From: DATGIQ01 sp035295665
Lineage (GTDB): Bacteria; Planctomycetota; Planctomycetia; Gemmatales; Gemmataceae
Direction: 5' to 3'
Length of the DNA stretch: 31,141 bases
NCBI GenBank assembly: GCA_035295665.1
Contig: DATGIQ010000020.1
Coordinates: 1 to 31,141, forward strand
Made by a program: the position numbers and the translations under genes. Shown piece after piece: positions 7,637-14,275 of the stretch (position 1 is its first letter; each line of letters starts with the position of its first letter). Below the pieces are notes generated by a model. That model searched no databases and had not been told where the DNA came from. It saw nothing but the letters and a program-made list of their open reading frames with translations.

Positions 7637-8755
7637 ATGCGGATGCGACTCGCTTTGCTCTTGCTGCTGGGCGTCGGAGTTGGGGTGCCGCTTGGCGCCA
7701 TTTCGCCGCCGCTTTCCGCGGTTGCCGAGGAGGAAACGCGGTATGTGCCGCCCAAGGGCTATGTCTGCTACCGAGCAAGCGGTCCCGTGCAGATTGATGG
7801 CCGGCTCGACGAGGCGGCCTGGCAGCAGGTTCCCTGGACCGACTTCTTCGTGGATATCGAAGGGGATGCCAAGCCCCGGCCGCGGTTTCACACGCGCGTC
7901 AAGATGCTCTGGGATGATCAGTATTTCTACGTCGGTGCCGAATTGGAGGAGCCGCATGTCTGGGGCACCGTGACCCAGCATGATGCAGTGATTTTCCAGG
8001 ACAACGATTTCGAAGTCTTCATCGATCCCAACGGCGATAACCATGAGTATTACGAGTTCGAGATCAACGCACTGAATACGAGCTGGGACCTCCTGTTGCC
8101 ACGGCCCTACAAGGATGGCGGCAAGGCGGTGAACAGCTGGGAGATTCCAGGATTGAAAACGGCGGTACACGTCGACGGCACGCTCAATGATCCCCGGGAC
8201 ACGGACCGCGGTTGGACGGTGGAAATCGCGTTTCCGTGGAAAGTCCTGGGCGAGCTGGCCTATCAACCGGCCCCGCCGCGGGACGGCGACCAGTGGCGGA
8301 TCAATTTTTCCCGAGTGGAATGGCGACACGAGATCGTGGAAGGACACTACCGCAAGGTGCCCAAGACCAAGGAAGATAATTGGGTCTGGTCGCCGCAAGG
8401 CGTTGTGGACATGCACCGGCCCGAGACGTGGGGATATGTGCAATTCTCGACCGCCAAAATGGGCGAAGTGGCCTTTCGGCCGGACCCGGCGGGGCCTGTC
8501 CGCCATTACCTGCACCGGATCTACTATGCCCAGCGGCGTTACCGGGAAGTGCATGGACGATGGGCCAAGACCCTGGAGGATCTCGGGCTGTCGAGGCGGA
8601 CCGAGGAAGCGTGGGCTGCACCGCCCAAGATGGACGTGGGCGAAAGCGGATTTGAAGTATCCGTTCCCATCAAAAGGCCCGACGGGACCATGCAACGCTG
8701 GCACATCCGACAGGATTCCCAGGTCTGGGCCGACCGGCAGCACGACGAGCGATAA
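7637..8755 (+). CDS. Secreted carbohydrate-binding family 9-like protein
   Basis: The protein has 372 residues. ATG 7637 has a strong site, GGAGG, 6 bases upstream. The N-terminus MRMRLALLLLLGVGVGVPLG is a signal peptide ending before about residue 35. Residues about 45-270 resemble the CBM9-like/DOMON-type sugar- or heme-binding fold (PF06452 group): PVQIDGRLDEAAWQ near the start, VKMLWDDQYFYVGAELEEP, the acidic DNDFEVFIDPNGD, YYEFEINALNT and WTVEIAFPWKVL. These blocks occur in the family in this order. The last 100 residues carry a YYAQRRYREVHGRW segment and look like a separate helical tail. Probable role: binding of carbohydrate outside the cytoplasmic membrane; no catalytic motif is seen. 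It is transcribed with the STAS gene (64 bp gap) or alone. Confidence 0.82.
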   Translation: MRMRLALLLLLGVGVGVPLGAISPPLSAVAEEETRYVPPKGYVCYRASGPVQIDGRLDEAAWQQVPWTDFFVDIEGDAKPRPRFHTRVKMLWDDQYFYVGAELEEPHVWGTVTQHDAVIFQDNDFEVFIDPNGDNHEYYEFEINALNTSWDLLLPRPYKDGGKAVNSWEIPGLKTAVHVDGTLNDPRDTDRGWTVEIAFPWKVLGELAYQPAPPRDGDQWRINFSRVEWRHEIVEGHYRKVPKTKEDNWVWSPQGVVDMHRPETWGYVQFSTAKMGEVAFRPDPAGPVRHYLHRIYYAQRRYREVHGRWAKTLEDLGLSRRTEEAWAAPPKMDVGESGFEVSVPIKRPDGTMQRWHIRQDSQVWADRQHDER

Positions 8756-8941
8756 CGCTGCGAGGGGCGGCGGTTCACCGAAGCGCGCGGCGATGAGCGG
8801 CGACCCGACGGCCTTCTTGACGCCCTTCGGGTCACTCCTAAGATGGATGCATGGAGGGTTGTTTTTAGCTCGCCAAGGTGATGTTGTCACCCGGATGGGC
8901 GCTGCACCGGAACTCTAGAGGAAATAGAAATTGGAGTGACC
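8756..8941. other. Intergenic region upstream of the nuo operon
   Basis: The nuo promoter should lie in this 186-bp gap, but no convincing -35/-10 pair could be picked by eye. It contains the 11-mer CGGCGGTTCAC (8768-8778, repeated before nuoG), a stem GACCCGA/TCGGGTC (8802-8808 with 8827-8833) without an adjacent T-run, a short hairpin GGTGA/TCACC (around 8877-8891), and the nuoA ribosome site. Confidence 0.4.
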
Positions 8942-9370
8942 GTGCCATTTCCACCGCTGCTCGCAGACGTTGAGCACGATTTCGATCTGGCAACGTACTA
9001 TCCGATTTTTCTTTACTTGGCGGCCATTCTGGGCTTGGCCGGGGTGTGCCTGCTCGCAGCCCATCTTCCCTTCTTGAAGCCGCAGCGGCGGACAGCGGTC
9101 AAGCTCATGCCGTACGAGTCCGGCATGGACCCCATCGGGGACGCGCGGCAACATTTCGACGTCAAGTTTTACCTGATCGCGATCCTCTTCCTCGTCTTCG
9201 ACGTGGAGCTGTTGTTCCTTTACCCGTGGGCCGTGGTCGCCTATCGCGAGCCGCGGCTGCTGCCGGAGGCGTTCGGGCGGCCGGTATTCTGGGAGGTGCT
9301 GGCCTTTCTCTTCACGCTGGTGGTGGCGTATGTGTACGCCTGGCGGAAAGGTGTCTTTCGATGGCGGTGA
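8942..9370 (+). CDS. nuoA: NADH-quinone oxidoreductase subunit A
   Basis: NuoA is a three-helix membrane subunit of complex I sitting near the quinone channel. The 142-residue product shows TM1 (IFLYLAAILGLAGVCLL), the conserved matrix-side loop KLMPYESGMDPIGDAR with the invariant YESG, the segment HFDVKFYLIAILFLVFDVELLFLYPWA (TM2 with its buried acidic residues) and TM3 near the end. GTG 8942 was chosen because GGAG lies 5 bases upstream; another GTG at 8936 would add two residues but sits on that site. It is the first gene of the nuo cluster. Its last 10 bases overlap nuoB. Confidence 0.95.
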   Translation: MPFPPLLADVEHDFDLATYYPIFLYLAAILGLAGVCLLAAHLPFLKPQRRTAVKLMPYESGMDPIGDARQHFDVKFYLIAILFLVFDVELLFLYPWAVVAYREPRLLPEAFGRPVFWEVLAFLFTLVVAYVYAWRKGVFRWR

Positions 9371-9945
9371 GATTGCCCGAGAATGTGGTTGCGACCCGGT
9401 TGGACGCCCTGGCAAACTGGGTGCGCAAAAACAGCCTCTGGCCCATGCCATTTGCGACGGCCTGTTGTGGGATCGAGTTGATGGCCGTCGGGGCTTCACG
9501 GCACGATATTGCCCGCTTTGGAGCCGAGGTGATGCGCTTCAGTCCACGGCAGTGTGACGTGATGGTCGTGGCTGGGCGCGTGGTCATGAAAATGATGCCC
9601 GTGCTCCAGCGGATCTGGCTGCAGATGCCGGAGCCGAAATGGTGTATTTCGATGGGCGCCTGTGCTTCCAGCGGCGGGGTGTTCGATACCTACGCAGTGG
9701 TCCAAGGCGTGGACCGTTTCATGCCGGTGGATGTGTATATTCCCGGCTGCCCGCCCCGGCCGGAACAGATCTTGCAGGCCATCATCGATTTGCAAGAAGG
9801 AATTCGTCGCACCGGTACGCTAACCGGCAAGGAATTCGAGCAGCGCACGAAACCCGGGGCGCCGCTGCCATTGGCCTTGAGTGTCGATCCGGCCGCGGCC
9901 GTCGTGGCGCCGGGGGATTTTGCGACGTCGACGCGGGTCCGCTAG
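9361..9945 (+). CDS. nuoB: NADH-quinone oxidoreductase subunit B
   Basis: NuoB carries the terminal [4Fe-4S] cluster N2, which hands electrons to quinone at the NuoB-NuoD interface. The protein has 194 residues. Cluster ligands are visible: the adjacent pair C35-C36 (TACCGIE), C101 (SMGACASSGG) and C130 (PGCPPRPE). Family blocks ASRHDIARFG and CDVMVVAGRV are present. The start ATG overlaps the end of nuoA by 10 bases, giving translational coupling that helps fix the start. After about residue 155 the sequence becomes less conserved, with an Ala/Pro/Val-rich tail (KPGAPLPLAL onward), as is common in this subunit. Confidence 0.97.
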   Translation: MAVRLPENVVATRLDALANWVRKNSLWPMPFATACCGIELMAVGASRHDIARFGAEVMRFSPRQCDVMVVAGRVVMKMMPVLQRIWLQMPEPKWCISMGACASSGGVFDTYAVVQGVDRFMPVDVYIPGCPPRPEQILQAIIDLQEGIRRTGTLTGKEFEQRTKPGAPLPLALSVDPAAAVVAPGDFATSTRVR

Positions 9946-9988
9946 CTGTTTTCGTTCCTGGGTACTTGCCTTAAACATCGGGCGAACC

Positions 9989-10492
9989 ATGACCCACGAA
10001 ACTACCCTGGCTGTTTTGCGGGAACGCTTGGGTGCGGACAGCTTCACGACCTCGGAGTTTCGCGACAATTATCGAGTCATCGTGCCGCCGGCCCGGCTCT
10101 ATGGCGTCCTGGAATGCCTGAAGCAGCACGGCGGCTTCGACATGCTCGTGGATGTGACGGCTGTCGATTACCTGTACTATCCCGATGCCCGGGATCGGTT
10201 TGGCCTGATCTACGCGCTGCTGAACACGGCGACGGGGGAACGCCTGTACGTGAAAACGCACCTCAACGAGCCGGACCTCGCGATCCCATCCGCCTTCTCG
10301 TTATGGAAGGGCGCGGACTGGATGGAGCGCGAGGTGTTTGACATGTATGGAATTGTGTTCGAGAGGCATCCGGATTTGCGCCGCATCTTGATGCCGGAAG
10401 AGTTCGCAGCCTTCCCCCTCCGTAAGGATTATCCCCTGCGCGGCCGCGGGGAACGGCACAATTTCCCGGTGCTGACACGGGCCGAAGGATAA
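9989..10492 (+). CDS. nuoC: NADH-quinone oxidoreductase subunit C
   Basis: NuoC is the 30-kDa-type peripheral-arm subunit that docks on NuoD and NuoB. The 167-residue product shows the GGFDMLVDVTAVDYL block and the strongly conserved signature WKGADWMEREVFDMYGIVFERHPDLRRILMP, followed by FPLRKDYPLRG. The gene is separate from nuoD, unlike the fused nuoCD of E. coli. ATG 9989 begins the homologous region; an in-frame extension to 9881 overlaps nuoB and is not needed. The stop is followed at once by a strong AT-rich inverted repeat that separates it from nuoD. Confidence 0.96.
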   Translation: MTHETTLAVLRERLGADSFTTSEFRDNYRVIVPPARLYGVLECLKQHGGFDMLVDVTAVDYLYYPDARDRFGLIYALLNTATGERLYVKTHLNEPDLAIPSAFSLWKGADWMEREVFDMYGIVFERHPDLRRILMPEEFAAFPLRKDYPLRGRGERHNFPVLTRAEG

Positions 10493-10574
10493 GGAAAAAG
10501 GCAAAGGTAAAAAGCAAGAGAAAGCCAGAGAGCATTGTTTTTTCTTTTGCCGTTGAACTTTTTCCTTTTTCCTT
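10491..10574 (+). other. Compound purine/pyrimidine hairpin between nuoC and nuoD
   Basis: A perfect 11-bp inverted repeat (10491-10501 with 10564-10574) encloses a second near-perfect stem: 10500-10513 with 10538-10551, 13 of 14 positions pairing including one wobble. The left side is nearly all purine and the right largely pyrimidine, in contrast to the GC-rich flanks. A run of six T (10538-10543) lies inside the structure. It may act as an attenuator, a processing site, or a mRNA-stability element inside the operon. The nuoD ribosome site begins just after it. Confidence 0.6.
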
Positions 10575-10586
10575 GGTGAGGTGAAC

Positions 10587-11810
10587 ATGCCGCTGGATTT
10601 GGCTGAGTCGCTGATGGCGGCCGACGGTGCCGAGCAAGAGTATCTGTGGACGCTCAATTTCGGCCCGCAACATCCGGCCACGCACACGACGCTGCGCCTC
10701 ATCTTGACTCTCGATGGAGAGACGGTGGTCAAGGCGGTTCCCGACATTGGGTTCCTGCACAGCGGGTTCGAGAAGCTGGGCGAAGACCTCAATTACAACC
10801 AGTACGTCACCGTCGTCGATCGGATGAACTACATCTCGCCCTTGGCCAATGAAATCGCCTGGCACCATGCGGTGGAGAAGCTCCTGGGCATCGAGCTGAC
10901 GCCCCGCTGCAAATACATCCGCACCATCTTGGCTGAGCTGATGCGGATTCACGACCATTTGCTCAATGTGGGGGCAGCCGCCCTCGATCTTGGGGCCTTC
11001 ACGGCTTTCCTGTACGCTTTTTATCAACGGGAATTGATTTACGATATTTGCGAAACGGCCTCGGGGCAGCGTTTCCATCCCAGCTACACCCGCGTCGGCG
11101 GGCTCATGTACGACGTAAACGAAACGTTTGTCGACAAAGTCCGGGCCTTCGTCAAGGATTTTCCCAAGACTTACGCGGATGTGAGCCGGCTCCTGACGCG
11201 CAACCGCATCTTTGTCGACCGCATGAAAGATATCGGCGTCCTCTCGAAAGAGGACGCCATCAACCTGAGCTGCACAGGACCGATTGCACGGGCCAGCGGC
11301 GTGGTTCGCGACCTGCGCAAGGATGAACCCTACCTCGCTTACAACGATTTCGATTTCAAGGTCATCTGTGCCACGAGCGGCGACAGCTATGCCCGCTTTC
11401 TGGTGCGCATGGAGGAAATGCTGGAGAGCATCAAGATCATTCGGGCGGCCATCGAGAATTTGCCCGGCGGTCCCGTGAACGTGGATGCTGGCGGCAAGGT
11501 TGTTCTTCCCGATCAGGTCGCCACCTACCGCAGCATCGAAAGCTTGATCCAGCATTTCGAGATCATCATGCCCAACCGCGGCTTTCATCCGCCGCGGGAA
11601 GAGGTCTACGGGGCGACCGAGTCGCCCAATGGCGAGCTGGGGTTTTACGTTGTCTCCGACGGCACCGAGCGAGCATACCGTGCCCGGACAAGGCCGCCGT
11701 CTTTCATTCACTTTGCGATCTTCCCGTACTTGATCGTTGGGCATCAGATCAGCGACGTGGTTGTGGTGTTAGGGAGTTTGAACATTATCGCAGCCGAGTT
11801 AGACCGATGA
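10587..11810 (+). CDS. nuoD: NADH-quinone oxidoreductase subunit D
   Basis: NuoD (49-kDa type) forms the quinone pocket together with NuoB and derives from the large subunit of [NiFe] hydrogenases. The protein has 407 residues, normal for the family. Diagnostic blocks: FGPQHPATHTTLRL near the N-terminus, GFLHSGFEKLGEDL, the quinone-site region DRMNYISPLANE, SGQRFHPSYTRVGG, and the C-terminal PPREEVYGATESPNGELGFYVVSDG followed by the end AELDR. ATG 10587 was chosen because TGAGGTGA lies just upstream; a GTG at 10581 is part of that site. The stop overlaps the nuoE start as ATGA. Confidence 0.97.
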   Translation: MPLDLAESLMAADGAEQEYLWTLNFGPQHPATHTTLRLILTLDGETVVKAVPDIGFLHSGFEKLGEDLNYNQYVTVVDRMNYISPLANEIAWHHAVEKLLGIELTPRCKYIRTILAELMRIHDHLLNVGAAALDLGAFTAFLYAFYQRELIYDICETASGQRFHPSYTRVGGLMYDVNETFVDKVRAFVKDFPKTYADVSRLLTRNRIFVDRMKDIGVLSKEDAINLSCTGPIARASGVVRDLRKDEPYLAYNDFDFKVICATSGDSYARFLVRMEEMLESIKIIRAAIENLPGGPVNVDAGGKVVLPDQVATYRSIESLIQHFEIIMPNRGFHPPREEVYGATESPNGELGFYVVSDGTERAYRARTRPPSFIHFAIFPYLIVGHQISDVVVVLGSLNIIAAELDR

Positions 11811-12286
11811 GCGTACTCAGCGACGAACAACGTCAGCGCATCATGGCTTATCTGCCGCGCTATCCCCGCAAACAGGCGGTGACGCTACCGGCTCTGCACA
11901 TTGTGCAGGACGAGCAACGGTGCGTATCCCACGAGGCCATCCGCGAGATTGCCGATCTCCTCGACCTGAGCCCGGCCGAGGTGAACGATACAATGACGTT
12001 TTACGGCTTCTTTCGCGGGGAGCAAAACCCCCTGGGAAAGATCCGGCTTTGGGTTTGCCGCAGCTTACCGTGCATGTTGCGAGGCGGTGACGAATTATTG
12101 GAGACGCTTTGCGACAAGCTGCACATCCGGCCGGGAGGCACGACCGCAGACGGCAAAATCAGTCTCGAATTCGCGGAGTGCATCGGTGCCTGTGAGGGGG
12201 CGCCCTGTGTGCTTGTGGACGACGAGCACCGCATGAATGTGACGCCGGACAACGTGGATGCGCTCCTGGCAGAACTCAGAAGTTAG
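11807..12286 (+). CDS. nuoE: NADH-quinone oxidoreductase subunit E
   Basis: NuoE (24-kDa type) is a thioredoxin-fold subunit holding the [2Fe-2S] cluster N1a beside the FMN site of NuoF. The 159-residue protein has a helical N-terminal part (RYPRKQAVTLPALHIVQDE, EVNDTMTFYGFF) and the four cluster cysteines in two pairs: C84-x4-C89 (VCRSLPC) and C125-x3-C129 (ECIGAC). The start is fixed by a 4-base ATGA overlap with nuoD. It is followed by a 59-bp gap before nuoF. Confidence 0.97.
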   Translation: MSVLSDEQRQRIMAYLPRYPRKQAVTLPALHIVQDEQRCVSHEAIREIADLLDLSPAEVNDTMTFYGFFRGEQNPLGKIRLWVCRSLPCMLRGGDELLETLCDKLHIRPGGTTADGKISLEFAECIGACEGAPCVLVDDEHRMNVTPDNVDALLAELRS

Positions 12287-12345
12287 GGCACAAGAGGCAC
12301 CGCGGCGCTTCGGATTCCGCTTGTCCGGCTGAGGGATAAACGTCG

Positions 12346-13677
12346 ATGGCAGAATTCGAACCTGTGCTCCTTCGCCGTGTGGGCAAGCCGAACAGCCAGT
12401 CGATTGAGACCTACCGCGCCGACGGCGGTTACCGCGCCCTGGCCAAGGCCGTCAACGACATGACGCCTGAGCAGGTCGTGCAAGAGGTCAAGAACTCGGG
12501 ACTGCGCGGTCGGGGAGGGGCAGGCTTTCCCTGCGGCGTCAAATGGACGTTTCTTCCCAAGGACCATCCGGGACCGATCTTCTTGTGCGTCAATGGGGAC
12601 GAAAGCGAGCCGGGAACTTTCAACAACCGCATTCTCATGGAAGAAGACCCCCACCAATTCCTCGAGGGGGTTATTCTCGCTTGTTACGCAACCCGAGCCA
12701 GTACGGCGTACATTTATCTCCGCTACGAGTACGGCAGCAGTTTTCGTGTCATGCAAAAGGCCATCGACGAAGCCTATGCGAACAACTTGCTCGGCCGGAA
12801 CATCCTCGGCAAGGATTTTCACCTGGATGTCTTCCAGCATCGGGGGGCGGGGGCATACATTTGCGGGGAGGAGACCGGTCTGATCGAGAGTTTGGAGGGA
12901 AAACGTGCCTGGCCGCGGATCAAGCCGCCGTTTCCCGCGGTCGAGGGAGCATTTCGGAAGCCGACCGTCGTGAACAACATTGAGACGTTGGCCTGTGTCA
13001 CGCACATCATCGATCGCGGTGCGGCGTGGTTCAAATCCATTGGGGTGCCGCCCGATCCCAACAACCCCAGGGACGCCGGCAGTTATGGCCCGAAATTGTA
13101 TTGCATCAGCGGACACGTCAACAAGCCCGGCTGCGTGGAGCTGCCGCTGGGTGTGACCGTGCGGGAACTGGTCGATCGGTATGCCGGGGGCGTGTGGAAA
13201 GGGCGCAAGGCCAAGGGCTGCATTCCCGGTGGGCTCAGCATGGGATTCTTAACGGAAAAGGAATTCGATACGCCGCTCGACTTCAACGCTCCGCTCAAGG
13301 CCGGCTGCCTGGGTCTGGGTACGGCGGCCGTCATCGTGTTCGATGACCAGACGAGCATTGTGGACGTGCTGTACAATTCGTGCCGCTTTTTTGCGCACGA
13401 ATCGTGTGGCCAGTGCACGCCGTGCCGCGAAGGGACCGCCTGGATGCTGAAGATGCTGGAGCGGATGCGTCACGGCCGGGGGCGGATCGAGGACTTGGAT
13501 ATCCTCAAAGGGATCGCCGATTCAATCGGCATCATCCCGGGGACAACCATTTGCGGCCTCGCTGATGGTGCGGCCTGGCCGGTGAAGAACGCCATCGCCA
13601 AATATCGCCAAGAGTTCGAGGAATATATCCGCCGCGGCCAAAAGAGCGAAGAGCCGACGCTGGCAGCGGCGCACTAA
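12346..13677 (+). CDS. nuoF: NADH-quinone oxidoreductase subunit F
   Basis: NuoF is the NADH- and FMN-binding subunit and carries the [4Fe-4S] cluster N3; it is the entry point for electrons. The protein has 443 residues. The NADH/FMN glycine motif GLRGRGGAGFPCG is at about 52-64, the FMN-pocket NGDESEPGTF at 83-92, GAGAYICGEETGLIESLEG at about 167-185, and the N3 ligands are C354, C357, C360 (SCGQCTPC) plus C403 (TTICGLADG). The GEETGL segment holds the acidic residue that contacts FMN. No residue expected in these sites is missing. The start is ATG 12346. Confidence 0.98.
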   Translation: MAEFEPVLLRRVGKPNSQSIETYRADGGYRALAKAVNDMTPEQVVQEVKNSGLRGRGGAGFPCGVKWTFLPKDHPGPIFLCVNGDESEPGTFNNRILMEEDPHQFLEGVILACYATRASTAYIYLRYEYGSSFRVMQKAIDEAYANNLLGRNILGKDFHLDVFQHRGAGAYICGEETGLIESLEGKRAWPRIKPPFPAVEGAFRKPTVVNNIETLACVTHIIDRGAAWFKSIGVPPDPNNPRDAGSYGPKLYCISGHVNKPGCVELPLGVTVRELVDRYAGGVWKGRKAKGCIPGGLSMGFLTEKEFDTPLDFNAPLKAGCLGLGTAAVIVFDDQTSIVDVLYNSCRFFAHESCGQCTPCREGTAWMLKMLERMRHGRGRIEDLDILKGIADSIGIIPGTTICGLADGAAWPVKNAIAKYRQEFEEYIRRGQKSEEPTLAAAH

Positions 13678-13706
13678 TCACGGTACAGACAACGAGGGGT
13701 CCGAAG

Positions 13707-14216
13707 ATGAATTCGCTGCGGAGAACTGTTTGGAGCGTAGTCGTTTTGGCCGGAGCCCTGCTCCTACCTGGCTGTTCGCCGAACACGCCAACGCCGTCGA
13801 AGCCGGCGCCCGCGCCCAAGCCGGAACCAACTCCGAGCAGTCCGCCAGCACGCACCTCCGGTGGGTCTGCCAGTGGCGGCGCGATTCAGGCTGTGCGCGG
13901 AGCTGTGAAGCGGGTGGGCGATGAAAGCGAGTTGCGGAACTTTGCAACGGCCTACATGCAAGAGGCCCTGACCAACGGGCGGGGACCCTCCAACGTCCAG
14001 GAGATCCGGACTTCGCTGACTCCAAAGATGGTCAAGGCGTTCGACAAGGACGGCGATTATGTCGTGAATTGGGGCCTGCAAAACCCGTCCGGCAGTACGA
14101 TTTTGGCGTACGCAAAGGATCCGGACCAGTACGGACTTCGGTTGGTGGCCAAGGGAGATGGTGCCGTCGTACGCATGTCCAAGGAGGAGTTCGAGCAGGC
14201 GAAATCGAGACGATGA
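13707..14216 (+). CDS. Small predicted lipoprotein inserted between nuoF and nuoG
   Basis: The protein has 169 residues. ATG 13707 is preceded by GAGGGG about 9 bases upstream. Residues 1-23 form a type II signal: a basic start (MNSLRRTVW), a hydrophobic core, and the lipobox LLPGC with C23 as the lipidated Cys. A Pro/Ser/Thr-rich tether (about 25-58) leads to a domain of about 110 residues with the segments ELRNFATAYMQEAL, IRTSLTPKMVKAFD, GDYVVNWGLQN and GLRLVAKGDGAVVRM. No family was recognised. It lies between nuoF and nuoG, on the same strand, with short gaps of 29 and 59 bp, so it is expected to be expressed with complex I. It could be an assembly or envelope factor or simply a passenger; the sequence does not say. 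Confidence 0.8.
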   Translation: MNSLRRTVWSVVVLAGALLLPGCSPNTPTPSKPAPAPKPEPTPSSPPARTSGGSASGGAIQAVRGAVKRVGDESELRNFATAYMQEALTNGRGPSNVQEIRTSLTPKMVKAFDKDGDYVVNWGLQNPSGSTILAYAKDPDQYGLRLVAKGDGAVVRMSKEEFEQAKSRR

Positions 14217-14275
14217 AGGTCCAGTTCGGCGGCGGTTCACAGAACCCCCACTGAACATAATCTGTGCAGCAATCT

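Noticed and set aside
8802..8833. Stem GACCCGA/TCGGGTC as terminator of the CBM9-like gene
   Set aside because: Only 7 bp with a long loop and no T-run directly after it; too weak to call a terminator.
7634..8890. Minus-strand open frame opposite the CBM9-like gene
   Set aside because: The plus strand has a signal peptide, a strong ribosome site and family blocks; the reverse frame has none of these.
10263..11744. Long minus-strand open frame (493 codons) opposite nuoC/nuoD
   Set aside because: The plus strand encodes clear NuoC and NuoD motifs; the reverse reading has no recognisable domain and shifts composition as expected for a shadow.
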